NCBI GenBank assembly: GCA_012932295.1
Contig: JAAONU010000014.1
Location: 36,177,977 to 36,241,976 of the forward strand
DNA: 64,000 bases
Origin: Cyclina sinensis
Taxonomy: Eukaryota > Mollusca > Bivalvia > Venerida > Veneridae
Direction of reading: 5' to 3'
Below are positions 23,790-35,859 of the stretch, piece by piece (within the stretch, counting starts at the first letter, position 1; the number at the start of each line of letters is the position of its first letter). The notes beneath the pieces were generated by a model, which was not told where the DNA came from, made no database searches, and worked only from the letters and a program-made list of their open reading frames with translations. The position numbers were made by a program, and so were the translations under genes.

Positions 23790-24895
23790 ACATAGATCGC
23801 AGCTCTACATCTAGCTCTGCGATCTTATATCATTGCAGAGCTGGGTCGCAGCTCTACATCCAGCTCTGCAATCTTATATCATTGCAGAGCTGGGTCGCAG
23901 CTATACATCCAGCTCTGCGATCTTATATCATTGCAGAGCTGGGTCGCAGCTCTACATCCAGCTCTGCAATCTTATATCATTGCAGAGCTGGGTCGCAGCT
24001 ATACATCCAGCTCTGCAATCTTATATCATTGCAGAGCTGGGTCGCAGACTTACATCCAACTATGCAATCTTATATAATTACAGACCTAGGTCGCACCTCT
24101 ACATCCAGCTCTGCAGAGCTGGGTCGCAGCTCTACATCCAGCTCTGCAATCTTATATCATTGCAGAGCTGGGTCGCAGCTCTACATCCAGCTCTGCAATC
24201 TTATATCATTGCAGAGCTTGGTCGCAGCTAAACATCAAGCTCTGCAATTTTATATCATTGCAGACCTGGGTCGCAGCTCTACATCCAGCTCTGCAATCTT
24301 ATATCATTGCAGAGCTGGGTCGCAGCTCTACATCCAGCTCTGCAGTCTTATATCATTGCAGAGCTGGGTTGCAGCTCTACATCCAGATCTGCAATCTTAT
24401 ATCATTGCAGAGCTGGGTCGTAGATCTACATCCAGCTCTGCAAACTTATATCATTGCAGAACTGGGTCGCAGCTAAACATCCAGCTCTGCAATCTTATAT
24501 CATTGCAGAGCTGGGTCGCAGACTTACATCCAACTATGCAATCTTATATCATTACAGACCTAGGTCGCAGCTCTACATCCACCTCTGCAGAGCTGGGTCG
24601 CAGCTCTACATCCAGCTCTGCAATCTTATATCATTGCAGAGCTGGGTCGCAGCTATACATCCAGCTCTGCAATCTTATATCATTGCACAGCACGGTCGTA
24701 GATCTACATCTAGCTCTGCAATCTTATATCATTGCAGAGCAGAGTCGCAGCTCTACATCCAGCTCTGCAATCTTATATAATTGCAGAGCTGGGTCGTAGA
24801 TTTACATCTAGCTCTGCAAACTTATATCATTGCAGAGCTGTCTCGTAGATCTACATCTAGCTCTGCAATCTTATATCATTGCAGAGCTGGTTGCA
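23790..24895 (+). repeat. Array A, left arm: 49-bp satellite (about 22 units)
   Basis: The 49-bp unit runs TTGCAGAGCTGGGTCGCAGC, then TCTACATCCAGCTCTGCAAT, then CTTATATCA. Each unit contains a 12-bp inverted repeat (TTGCAGAGCTGG / CCAGCTCTGCAA), so each can form a hairpin. Two units near 24110 and 24590 lack the ATCTTATATCATT segment, and the blocks around them (24030-24125 and 24510-24605) share the same private variants. This indicates a duplicated higher-order block of about 480 bp. Confidence 0.92.
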
Positions 24896-25904
24896 TTGTC
24901 ATTCATGGCGACTACCCCTCAAACTTCCCCCATACGCCCCATCCCCCCAAAAAATATGTTCTTCTGTTTCTGTCCTGCATTGAAATCTGTAACTATTCGT
25001 CTACCGAGCAGTTTAAGAAAGCAAATCTTATATATAGATGCATTCATTCTCAAAACGTTTTTCTGGCTTTGTTGATTATTATATGTTGAATTTGTAAAAT
25101 AATTTTGGGGAATTAAATGTGTATATTTTCCTCTGGACAACTATATTTTTAATTTTATTACCTACTTTTAGTTTCTTAAATTCGATTTTATACTCTTGCA
25201 ATCGTATCAAAAGCTAAATGCCACGTTTGCTGCGTAATTCGCATTTGCATTCAGTTATTCATTTCGTTCGATATTTGTTTTTAACTTTTGAAGTTTATTT
25301 TCATTTTGTAACTGAAAAGGTAAGGAAGACAAAGGGGACCCGTCTAAAACTTTTGTTGTTTTCCGGTCATTATCAGTATTTTTATCGTGTCACGTAGTTA
25401 TAAAAGACGTAAAGCCACTCAGTCTATGAATTTGGTATTACAATATACATAAATAATCATTTAGTTTATGATAATAAAGTTTAAATAATGTGAATAACGA
25501 GTTTTCGAAATTTCTGAGGTTAAGTCTGACTAACTTCGAATTGTGATACTCAATGGCCATACAAAGACTCCGTTGAGTAAAGAACGTAAGTAATCCTTAA
25601 AAGGAGTCTGGCGGCTCAAGAAATAAAACTTGTTACCACCTTTAAGTGATAGCTCTCATATAATTATAAAGGAGGTGCGTTCGAATACTTATTCTCATGA
25701 CTTATCAACAGATTTGTTGGGGGTCGGGGTTAGAGCAGCAGTCATCAACATGCCAAAATAAACAAACGACGTAAATATGAAAATGCCTTTGTCCGCAATT
25801 AACATGTGTAAAAATGCTTGAACATTTAAGGCTGTTGGCCTATTCACACACCATACGTGTTGCGATAGACTTTTTTTCCATCCGTAGAATGTAGAAAGAA
25901 AACG
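24896..25904. other. Left spacer between arrays A and B
   Basis: About 1 kb of non-repetitive AT-rich sequence with no recognised frame. Its counterpart on the right side (28936-29620) is not homologous to it, so the symmetry of the composite is limited to the satellite arms. Confidence 0.6.
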
Positions 25905-26735
25905 ATTAGAGTGAAGTTGGCTAAGAGATCGGCAATCGACGTTCGACATTCAATGTACAGCTATGCAATCAACATTCGGCTATGCATTAGCAGATATGCT
26001 AAAACACAGCTGTGCAATCTACGTTCAGCTCTGTATTCAACGAATGTAGAGCTGTGCAATCGACATTCAGCTCTACATTCAAAATACAATATTCCTGAAT
26101 GTAGAGCTATGCATTCAACGTTCAGCTCTGCATTCACGAAATGCAGAGCTGTGCAATCGAAATTCAGCTCTCCAATCGAAATATAATATATCTGAATGAA
26201 GAGCTATGCATTCGACGTTCAGCTCTGCATTCAATGAATGTACAGCTGTGCAATCGAAATTCAGCTCTGCATTCAACGAATGTAGAACTGTGCAATCGAC
26301 ATTCATCTATACATTCGAAATACAATATTCCTGAATGTAGAGCTATGCATTCGACGTTCAGCTCTGCATTCACCGAATGTAGAGCTGTGCAATCGATATT
26401 CAGCCCTACATTCAATGAATGTACAGCTGTCCAATCGAAATTCAGCTCGACATTCGAAATACAATATTCCGAATGCACAGCTATGCATTCGACATTCAGC
26501 TCTGCATTCACCGAATGCAGAGCTGTGCAATCGCCATTCAGGTCTACATTCGAAATACAATATTATTAATGTAGAGCTATGCATTCGACATTCAGCTCTG
26601 CATTCACCGAATGCAGAGCTGTGTAATCGAAATTCAGCTCTTCTTTCAGAATACAATATTCTTGAATGTAGAGCTATGCATTCGACGTTCAGCTCTGCAT
26701 TCACCGAATGTAGAGCTGTGCAATAGATGTTAGCA
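25905..26735 (+). repeat. Array B, left arm: palindromic satellite (97/138-bp units)
   Basis: The arm opens ATTAGAGTGAAGTTGGCTAA and then repeats two palindromic modules. One has arms AGCTCTGCATTC / GAATGCAGAGCT around a 3-base loop. The other has CAGCTCTACATTC and GAATGTAGAGCT around an ATACAATATT core. The landmark GCATTCGAC recurs at 26208, 26347, 26485, 26581 and 26678, so the higher-order period is 96-97 or 138-139 bp depending on whether a third module is present. Confidence 0.9.
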
Positions 26736-26762
26736 CTAGCCGCAATAAAATTAAATCAAACA

Positions 26763-27822
26763 TGAAGTTGGCAGTAGTAGTACCAGCAGTAGCAATAGAA
26801 AAAACGGGAAATTGGCAGTAGGAGTAAGAACAGTAGGAAACTCTGAAATTCTGCAAGAGTGTCTGAAACAGTCGAAGACCTGTAAATTTGACCTTGAAGG
26901 GTCCCTAAACACAAAAATGGTTTTTCCTCGATTGGCAACAAAACTCCTGAAAGTCTGCGAGAGCGTCAGTAACAGTCACAGACCGATTAAATCGACCCTG
27001 GAGAGTCACTAGACATCAAAAATGTCATTTTCTTGATTGGCACTAAAATTCCTGAAAGTCTGCGAGGATATAAGAAACAGTCGCAGACCGGTTAAATCGA
27101 GTCTTAAGAGTCTCTAGACTTATAAAAATGGCATTTTTTGATTGGCACCAAAATTCCTGAAAGTCTGCGAGAGTGTCAGAAACAGTCGCAGATCGGTTAA
27201 ATCGACCCTTGAGAGTCCCTAGACATCAAAAATGGTATTTTCTTGATTGGCACCAAAATTCCTGGAAGTCTGCGAGTGTGTCAGAAACAGTCGCAGACCG
27301 GTTAAATCAACCCTGGAGAGTCACTAGACATCAAAAATGGCATTTGTTTGATTGGCACCAAAATACCTGAAAGTCTGCGAGGGTATCAGAAACAGTCACA
27401 GACCGGTCAAATCCGCTCTGATGAGTCCCTAGACATAAAATATGCCATTTTTAGATTGGCACCAAACTTCCTGAAAGTCTGCGAGAGTGTCAGAAACAGT
27501 CGCAGATCGGTTAAATCGACCCTTGAGAGTCCCTAGACATCAAAAATTGTATTTTCTTGATTGGCACCAAAATTCCTGGAAGTCTGCGAGAGTGTCAGAA
27601 ACAGTCGCAGACCTTTCAAATCGAACCGGGGTGGTCTTTAGACATTTTAAATGACATTTTCACGATTGGCACCAAAATTCCTGAAAGTCTGCGGGAGTGT
27701 CAGAAACAGTGGCAGACCTATGCAATAGACTCGGTTGGGTCCCAAGATGTTAAAATATGTCTTTATTTGATTTAGACTTTCCAGACTTTTCTGACTGCTC
27801 TTACTGCTACTGCTAATTCTAT
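26763..27822 (+). repeat. Core C: 105-bp tandem array with inverted ends
   Basis: The word GATTGGCAC or a variant recurs at 27034, 27140, 27245, 27350, 27454, 27559 and 27664, a period of 104-106 bp, with about eight units from 26850 to 27770. The left end (AATTGGCAGTAGGAGTAAGA near 26811) matches the right end read in reverse (AATTAGCAGTAGCAGTAAGA near 27818), so the core has its own terminal inverted repeat. Because 105 is divisible by three, frames can run through several units, but stop codons and frame differences between units argue against coding. Confidence 0.85.
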
Positions 27823-27844
27823 ATTGAATTTTAAATGTTGACTT

Positions 27845-28935
27845 AATATCAATTGCACAGGTCTACATTCGTTGAACGTCGAATGCATAGCTCTACATTC
27901 AGGAACATGTACATTGTATCTTGAATGTAAAGTTGAATGCCGATTGCACAGCTCTACATTTGTTGAATGCAGAGCTGAACTTCGATTGCATAGCACTACA
28001 TTCAGGAATTATTTATTTTAAATGTAGAGCTAAATATAGATTGCACAGCTGTACATTCGTTGAATGTAGAGCTGAATATCGATTGCACAGCTCTACATTC
28101 GGTGAATGCAGTGCTGAATGTCGAATGCATAGCTATGCATTCGGAATATTGTATTTCGAATGTAGAGCTGAATATCGATTGCACAGCTCTACATTCGGTG
28201 AATGCAGAGCGGAATGTCGAATGCATAGCTATGCATTCGGAATATTGTATTTCGAATGTAGAGCTGAATAACGATTGCACAGCTCTGCATTCGGTGAATG
28301 CAGAGCTGAACGTCGAATGCATAGCTCTACATTCAGGAATATTGTATTTTGAATGTAGAGCTGAATTACGAGAACGTCGAATGCATAGCTCTACATTCAG
28401 GAATAATTTATTTCGAATGTAGAGCTGAATTACGATTGCACAGCTCTGCATTCGGTGAATGCAAAGCTGAACTTCGAATGCATAGCTCTACATTCAGGAA
28501 TATAATATTTCGAATGTAGAGCTGAATTACGATTGCACAGCTCTACATTCGGTGAATGCAGAGCTGAACGTCGAATGCATAGCTCTACATTCAGGAATAT
28601 TGTATTTCGAATGTAGAGCTGAATTACGATTGCACAGCTCTGCATTCGGTGAATGCAGAGCTGAATGTCGAATGCATAGCTATGCATTCGGAATATTGTA
28701 TTTCGAATGTAGAGCTGAATGTCGATTGCATAGCTTTACATTCAGGAATATTGTATTTCGAATGTAGAGCTGTATGTCGATTGCACAGCTCTACATTCGT
28801 TGAATGCAGAGCTGGACGTAGATTGCACAGCTCTGTATTAGCATATCTGCTAATGCATAGCCGAATATTGATTGCATAGCTGTACATTGAATGTCGAACG
28901 TCGATGGCCGATCTCTTAGCCAACTTCATTCTAAT
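27845..28935 (-). repeat. Array B, right arm (inverted)
   Basis: Inverted partner of 25905-26735. The right edge, read on the minus strand, is ATTAGAATGAAGTTGGCTAA followed by GAGATCGGCCATCGACGTTC, matching the left arm with only scattered differences over at least 150 bp. It contains more units than the left arm (about 1.09 kb against 0.83 kb), so the arms have expanded or shrunk independently. Confidence 0.9.
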
Positions 28936-29620
28936 AAGAAAAAGAAAGAAATGCAAAAAGTTTATTTACTACAATATGTTTGTAACAACACGGATATAGA
29001 TTGTTACAAAACTCTTATCAACAAGAGCCATGTTAACATGTGTTTGCTTATTGGAAGAATGTATATGTAGCAGCAGCGCAACATAATTCAATTTCGGTAA
29101 TGATAACTAATGGCTGAAGTAATTACAGATTTGAAAGTTAAAGGTCAATAACTGAAAAATCATGCATAGTAGCGTTATCATTCTTGTGCGCTGCACTCCT
29201 CCACAGTGAGATCTTTCAACCTATGAAGTTTCAAGTAGATACCTGCAATACTTTTGAGATAAGCTCGGGACAAAAAGTATTAAAGATAACAAAGGGCACT
29301 AAATCAAACATTATAAAAAGCAGAGTTATCATTCTTGCGCACAACATTCCTCCTCAATAAGATCTATCCACCTATAAAGTTTCATGTGGACATCTCAAAG
29401 ACATTTTGAGTTCTGCTCCACTCAGGTGAAAATTAAGTATAAAAAAACAAAGATTATTAAGGGTAAAGTTATCACTCTTCTACACTGCACACCTCCTGAG
29501 TGAGCTCTATCCACATATTATGATGTTTCATGTTGATAACTCAAAGTCTTTTTAAGTAATGCTTTGAAAAATAACAAAAGGCAATAACTAAAAAAAACTA
29601 TGCAGATGGAGTGATGCAAT
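28936..29620. repeat. Right spacer with a ~150-bp degenerate tandem repeat
   Basis: The words GTTATCATTCTTGTGCGC, GTTATCATTCTTGCGCAC and GTTATCACTCTTCTACAC occur at about 29174, 29325 and 29468, each followed by TCCTCC...GAG.TCT.TC.ACCTAT. This gives three diverged units of about 150 bp. The sequence type (AACAAGAGCCATGTTAACAT, 'AAAGGGCAATAACT') resembles an interspersed repeat common in bivalve genomes; the family was recognised from memory only. Confidence 0.65.
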
Positions 29621-30150
29621 GAAAAAGATTGCAGAGCTAGATGGAGAAATGCGACCCAGCTCTGCAATGATTTAAGATTGCAGAGCTTGTTGTCGACCTA
29701 CGACCCAACTCTGCAGCTATACAATTTTTAGAGCTATATGTCGATCTATGATCCAACTCATTGTGATATATGATTGCAGAGCTAGATATTGAACTGCGAC
29801 ACAGCTCTGCAATGATATAAGATTGGAAAGCTGGATGTAGATCTGCGACCTAGCTCTGTAATTGTATAAGATTGCATAGTTGGATGTAAGACTGCGACCC
29901 AGCTCTGCAATGATATAAGATTGCAGAGCTCGATGTATAGCTGCGACCCAGCTCTGCAATGATATAAGATTGCAGAGCTGGATGTAGAGCTGCGACCCAG
30001 CTCTGCAATGATATAAGATCGCAGAGCTGGATGTATAGCTGCGACCCAGCTCTGCAATGATATAAGATTGCAGAGCTGGATGTAGAGCTGCGACCTAGCT
30101 CTGCAATGATATAAGATCGCAGAGCTAGATGTAGAGCTGCGATCTATGTG
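29621..30150 (-). repeat. Array A, right arm (inverted, about 11 units)
   Basis: Same 49-bp unit as 23790-24895 but in reverse orientation. Units near the outer edge (30000-30150) are almost identical to the left arm, whereas units near the inner edge (29621-29800) are degenerate. This arm is about half as long as its partner. Confidence 0.92.
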
Positions 30151-30489
30151 CCAACTTCACGTTCATTTAAAAGCAATGTTATTTTTAATTAAAATTCTAT
30201 ATTCTTCTCAATATGCAATATGTTTTCATGTATATGCAATAATTTACTAATATTTGATATTTTAGTTTATATGCAATTATTATTCATTTATTTTTTTTTT
30301 TATTTATATGTAGTATTTTTTTCTTTTGTCTGCTGTGATGTTATTGGTCAGGAATTAGTGTTGCATTGGTCAGGTGCGGTGCTGCTGCGCGACCAATGTA
30401 ATCTTATTAAATGGTACTAATTGACACATTCCGATGCATATATGAAAAATAGACTTGAGGTGATATCAGACAAAGATTATTTTTACTTG

Positions 30490-31490
30490 CAAAATTTGAA
30501 AGAGTCAAGCTTGTGACAAAGCGTCCGGTATCATTTATTAAAATGTTTAGTGGCATAGATTTCAAATTATATTCACTTTTTCCTGTAAGAAACTGCTGTA
30601 CATTTTACAGAGTAAGATCATTAGTTTTGCACAAACCTATGGCCTTCAGGTAGTGTGAGGAATGAAACGAAGTTCAGGCAGGTTTTTTTATCAGCTGAAA
30701 GTAAATGGTCTTGAAACAAGATACTGCCTATAATGCAATCTGATTAAAATCAGCTCCTAAATCTGCTATTAGGATCTGAACGTCACCAAAAGAATGAAAC
30801 CTTCTCATGACCTTTCAATTAGCCAATCAGTGCCTAGCTTTCAAGTTTTTGAAGGTGAATCAGTTTCAGTTTTTTACCAATTTGAACACATGTCTGTATG
30901 TAACTGGGATGCCAAATTACTCAGTCGTTTTCTGCCATAAACATTTAGTCCCTCTTGATAGATACTGCATGTATACCAAAATAAACTTGCATATTTTCGT
31001 CACTATGTTCATACGCTAATTAAGATTCATTCAGTAAATACAAACCGACACTTTAATAAACTTATATTAATCGAAGGAGAACTCATTTATCTTACGAAAA
31101 TCAAAATATTTTCAAAATATTCAAGATGATTTAAACATGCTATAGAAGTTTATACACTCAACATAAACACGCCGTGTGTAGATGTAAACAGTAAAGACGT
31201 GTCGTAAGATGCAGTTTCATTGGCTTGGATATAAATAACAAAACTGGAAATCCTGATTATCCAGAATTAATGGGTCGCCTTCAGAGATCATGTACTTCGG
31301 TCAGATTGCTTATAATGTTGCGTTTACGTAAAATGACGATATTCTTGTTGAAGACGTGTCTATTGTTAACAATATAATTTGAAAACAATGCATGAATTGA
31401 AACAAATACACGCTTAAAGATGAAATCAGGAACATGCACTTACAACATACAGCAACTCCACATTGACATAACTTTTGTTATCAGCCAATC
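30490..31490 (+). repeat. Dispersed direct repeat R3, long copy
   Basis: Two parts of this block match 37510-37965 in the same orientation. The first shares 'CCTGTAAGAAACTGCT', 'TTTTACAGAGTAAG.TCATTAG' and 'TTTTTTATCAGC'. The second shares 'GAAAACAATGCATGA' and 'GATGAAATCAGGAACATGCA'. Between them this copy has about 500 extra bases (30790-31300). No coding potential is evident. Confidence 0.75.
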
Positions 31491-34400
31491 AATCAGGCCT
31501 ACAGTCTTCCTGGTTAATAGCTGTGCATCAGAACTCCAAAGCGTTGATTATTAGCAAATAAACGGTTCTCTAGGGGATATCATTTCTAAAATGAGTAAGT
31601 TTTTTACAACAAGATTTGTAATATATTAAATGCAATGCATTGCTTTTTCTAAACAATCTGAAAATACAACCTATGAAAATCAAAGTGAAATCATACACGA
31701 TACTCAACTCTGAATGCCTACAAAAATAGGTGACTGCTCTTTCCGAATAAGATTTGTCCGACAAAGAATGGTTACTCGAGTCCGACCATAAATAAAGCTA
31801 AATGAAATCAGTAAACGTCAGTTGTTAATCTTAGTTCTTCATACATTTTGTCTTTATATTTTTCCTATCTTACCAAACTTTGCTTGCAATTGCTAAAAAT
31901 ATAGAAAGACACAGAACACCCTCTAAAAGAGTGCTCAAATAATTCCTGTGTAAGTGTTGTCTTTATCTCTCGTCACAATCACCGACGAAAAATTATATGT
32001 CGGTTCCCTCTTAGGGAATATGCAAACACCAGAGATGTATATAAAGTATATATAAACTTTCAATAAAAAATTGATACAACATAATTTTGCAAGGGCATGG
32101 AATGTATTTACAACACGTTTTCTCCTCTTCATAAACAGTGGTGAAGAGAAAGACAAATTTTATTTGTTTTGTACCCCATTGCTGATTTCGAAAACTACTT
32201 GTCGAAGGAATTTGTCGGGATTACGCAGTTAGGGCAATTTTTCGACGGGTTATCAACGAAATAGGAATTCTGCTATCATTTCTAAAAATGTTATCATTTT
32301 TGCTGTTATTTTATATAATTCTTATTATCACATCCTTATATGTATGCAATTGTATCTACTAATGGTTGATTCTATAAAAATATTAAAATATATATATATG
32401 TTTAACATTCCTTCTATAGTTTTGACTATAGGACATAATGAATGTCTATCAATCATTTAGATCAAGAACAGATATATTTATCATACATTTACAACCATTT
32501 CCATACCAGAAAAAGAGTCTTGAAATGTAGAAAATCTTGTTCACAGAACAAAAAAAACTGGTACATTTATCAAATAATCGAAGGTTGTTTTTAGTTGTTG
32601 TTATTGTTTGCTGCAAGGGAAAAATGAAAAAAAATATAAAGAAATCATACTTAACAACGAAAAAAACTGAAACAAATACATAAACAATTTTAATAATTGT
32701 CCTTGTTCAAAATCATTAAATGTGTAAACAAAGTGTGGAGGTGGGGTTTCGACGGGAATTCTACAAATGATGAAAATCATGACATCAAGAAATGTTCAGC
32801 CCAATACTAAACCAGTGTTTGTAAGTTTTGGATAAATGAACTTTTTGTATAAATGATTTCATAAATTATAACTTGAAGATAAACTTTCTCACTTAAATTT
32901 GATACATTTCAGACACTTATAAGGGAACTGGAAATGAAAATGATACGGTTAGATCTTTGCCCGATATGTTGCGTTAAGTTTTGTTGAATAAAAAGTAAAG
33001 AAATAGATATTTGATCGCCAGTTAGAAACCATCTAATACTCATAAATGAAAATGGAGCTTTTAAGAGGAAGACAAACAGAAAAATATAGCAGTTCTCCCT
33101 TTCATTTATGGTGTAATATCTTATTCCCGACTCACCCATTTCCATTAGCCAAAAGAGTCTGAACTTTTATCAGTTCTTCATATTTTATTATGCATTTACT
33201 GTTTTCTTTATGTGTTCTAAAGTTGGGTCAAGAAAGCATTATGAATGATAATAACATGATAAACATCCTTTTATAAATACGCAAACATGTTTATTGACAA
33301 AGCCAATTTGAGAAGTCATAGAAAAATGATATGGTGAAATTTGTGGAGCGTGCGATTAAGTAGATTTTTTGAAACGGTTTCGTGATTTTGTTGCAAAATG
33401 ATTTTGCTTTGCACGCTTTTTGATCACTTTACACGCAAAGAAAAACTAAAAGCTTAAAAATTGGGCATTGTTCTTTTCAGGTGTTCATTTTTCATTCTAT
33501 ACAGCCGGTTTCAAAACTTTTACGCTTACAAAATATATGTCTGATATTCTCTTTAACAATCTCTAACGTGATGAATGGCAACACATTTAATCAAGATTCA
33601 TTGACTGGAGGGCTATTGCCCGCCTCTGATGACACTTTGCTAAAAATGTAGTTTTTGGACCAAAAAAAAATATTTCGAAAGGTTTTAATAAAACATGTAA
33701 CAATTACGCGTTTAAGCAACAAATAGCATCGATATTGGCGCGTCTTTGAGTTAAATATGCTAGATACATCAATGGACAGCAGAAGACATATGGACTTTGC
33801 TCGTTATGAGGTGTCAGGGCCAAAATGATTGATACCTCCGTTGTACTTTTTGTATGAACCACAACTTTATATCCCTACCACCCCCAACCCCCCCCCCCCC
33901 CCCCCCCCCCCCCACTCCTCCACCTCCACCCCCCTCCCCCCAAAAAATGTAAATAATATAAAAATATAAAACAAAACGATTATGAGACATACCCATGTGA
34001 GTATAAACTGAACATTAACTTGTTGATGGGCTTGTATAAGTATGTTCAGTGACATTCAAATCTTCAGTTATGCGAGCATATTTGAACATACAGAAATATA
34101 TTGCAAAACGGGTGAAAAGTTTTGGTGAACAAACCGAATAGGATTCGACTATTCATTGGCAGGGTGACTTGATAGGTGAAAAAATAGTATAACATCATTG
34201 ACAAATACCAAAGTCTAAAATGGATCTAATGAATTAAGCTTGAAGGAACTGTTCTCAAGGTAAATAGTTGACAAAGCACATATCTGGTCAACATTGATGC
34301 ACTGTCGGAATCCGCGTACCTGCCCCCGCTCCCACATAACAACTCAGATACTCTAAAATGTGCTTAAATACTGTTAGAGTAATGAAAACTGTAAAATAAA

Positions 34401-35859
34401 TCGTAAATACTGTGGGGAGCTATTAAAAAACGCTGCACATTTCTTCCTGTGAAATCTGGTGGACACCTTGAACCGCCCATGTCCAAGAAATTAACCTCGC
34501 ATGTAGCAATGCGATATACCGGGAACGTTTAAAAATCCAGATACTCGGATTCCTTTGAATCCTCTTTATCTAGATATATCTCTTCATTTAATCGGTAATG
34601 TGAGATATCGTTTGGAAAATAGTAACATTATAGAACATTATTCTCTTCTGTATTTTTACAATCAAACTTGTCATCCGCAAACCACCTTCTTGCATGTGTA
34701 ATGTGTGACCAGAAGGAAATTTTGTAAAACTCGAGTTTCGTTACGAATTTTGTTGGCAAACAAGGGTAACAGGTAACGAGAAAAAAATATGCGATGTAAA
34801 TCAACGCGTTTGAATGTTAACATGACAAACATATCTTTACATTTATAAGGTATTATAGTAGAATTAAGCAATTATAAAAACGTTCTCAGACAAGCACCAA
34901 ACTTAGCATATGAGTGCCTTATGGCTTCGCATGTGTGAAACAAGCACAATTTCATTAACCCAAGTGTCTGTGTTTTTGCATAAATGTTTCCTTCAATTAC
35001 AATGCACCTGTTTACGTTTCATGTCACATAGCGAATACGTTATCAGCAAAGTCCTACTACACCAGCAAGCAGAAGGCACGAGCTATTTGTTCAGTGATCA
35101 TTAATTCATATCTCTTGTGCAACCAAATGCACGAGAATTCTATACTGGTAAATGTTTTCACAGACAATGCAATTTATTTAACAGGTTCGTAGAAAGCAGA
35201 ACATTTTTCATCATGTGACAGTTCCAGTTTTATGTTATTTGTATTTGTAAAAATATTTACTCAGAAATAAACAAAAATAGTAAAAAATGTTTATATTTCA
35301 TTTAAAACAAAAGAACTGTTAGGTTAATCAATTATCATTATCGGAAGAGGTCTGCATGGTGTTTATAGACCTGTTTAAAGGTCATGTGACACGACTATAG
35401 CAACTTTGTCTATTCAAAATAATCATAATGTACTGATTAAAATGGTTTAATTGCGAAATTGTGAAAATATTGCTTTTGATAAGAAAAAACGTGTTTTTGA
35501 TGATCGGCTGTTTCACTACACTCGCTCGGTTCACAAATCCCCTCACAGGTCTGTAAACACAATGTAGAGTGCCTTCTCGAACGGTATCTACTATACTTTG
35601 GTTTAATATTTGAATAACCTGTGACAAAAACGTTTTCTATTCATTTGAATACTAGCTAGCCAGAAGTATCGCAATCATCTTTTCAATCAAAATAAATTGT
35701 AACCTCATCCTCATAAATATTTTATACGCAAACATATAAAATGGATACACGATGTTATACTTATAGAGATCATATAATTATATGTAGGTTTTACGTCTAT
35801 ATTTTAACAAGATACTACACACTGCTATGACTTTATTGAAAAACACAGTGTAAATCAAT
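31491..35859. other. AT-rich stretch without recognisable gene
   Basis: About 4.4 kb with no exon supported by family similarity or splice-phase logic. The only conspicuous local structure is the C-rich tract at 33877-33942. Confidence 0.5.
33877..33942 (+). repeat. Poly-C tract and flanking C-rich low complexity
   Basis: A run of 26 C (33888-33913) sits between CA/CT-rich C tracts. On the minus strand this is a long G run able to form G-quadruplexes. Glycine-rich frames across it are artefacts of composition. The run length is likely to be uncertain in any assembly. Confidence 0.9.

Larger units (their letters stand above)
23772..30157. mobile_element. Concentric foldback-like composite with satellite arms
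   Basis: The outer edges are inverted copies: 23772 starts AATGAACGTGAAGTTGGCAC and the right edge at 30157 reads the same on the other strand, then both continue into the same 49-bp satellite (array A). Inside lies a second inverted pair (25905-26735 and 27845-28935, array B), and at the centre a 105-bp array C with its own short inverted ends. The order is A, spacer, B, C, B inverted, spacer, A inverted. No transposase frame is present. Foldback elements with long tandem-repeat termini (Drosophila FB, Galileo) are the closest described architecture. Whether this is one element or serial insertions into loop centres cannot be decided here. No clear target-site duplication was found. Confidence 0.75.

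Noticed and set aside
23833..24799. Long overlapping frames (up to 305 codons) across array A
   Set aside because: The 49-bp unit simply contains few stop codons, so several frames stay open at once and cycle through the same peptides. There is no start context, splice signal or family similarity.
21525..24895. CRISPR-like arrays
   Set aside because: The repeats are contiguous, without unique spacers of constant size, and the genome is animal.
26812..27775. Frames through the 105-bp core array as a repeat protein
   Set aside because: The period is divisible by three, but units switch frame and carry stops, so no continuous repeat protein exists.
25911..28956. Several 100-150-codon frames on both strands across array B and its inverted copy
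   Set aside because: They are translations of a palindromic satellite, open on both strands at the same places and unlike any protein.
33814..34055. Gly/Val-rich frames at the poly-C tract
   Set aside because: Compositional artefact of a 26-base C run.
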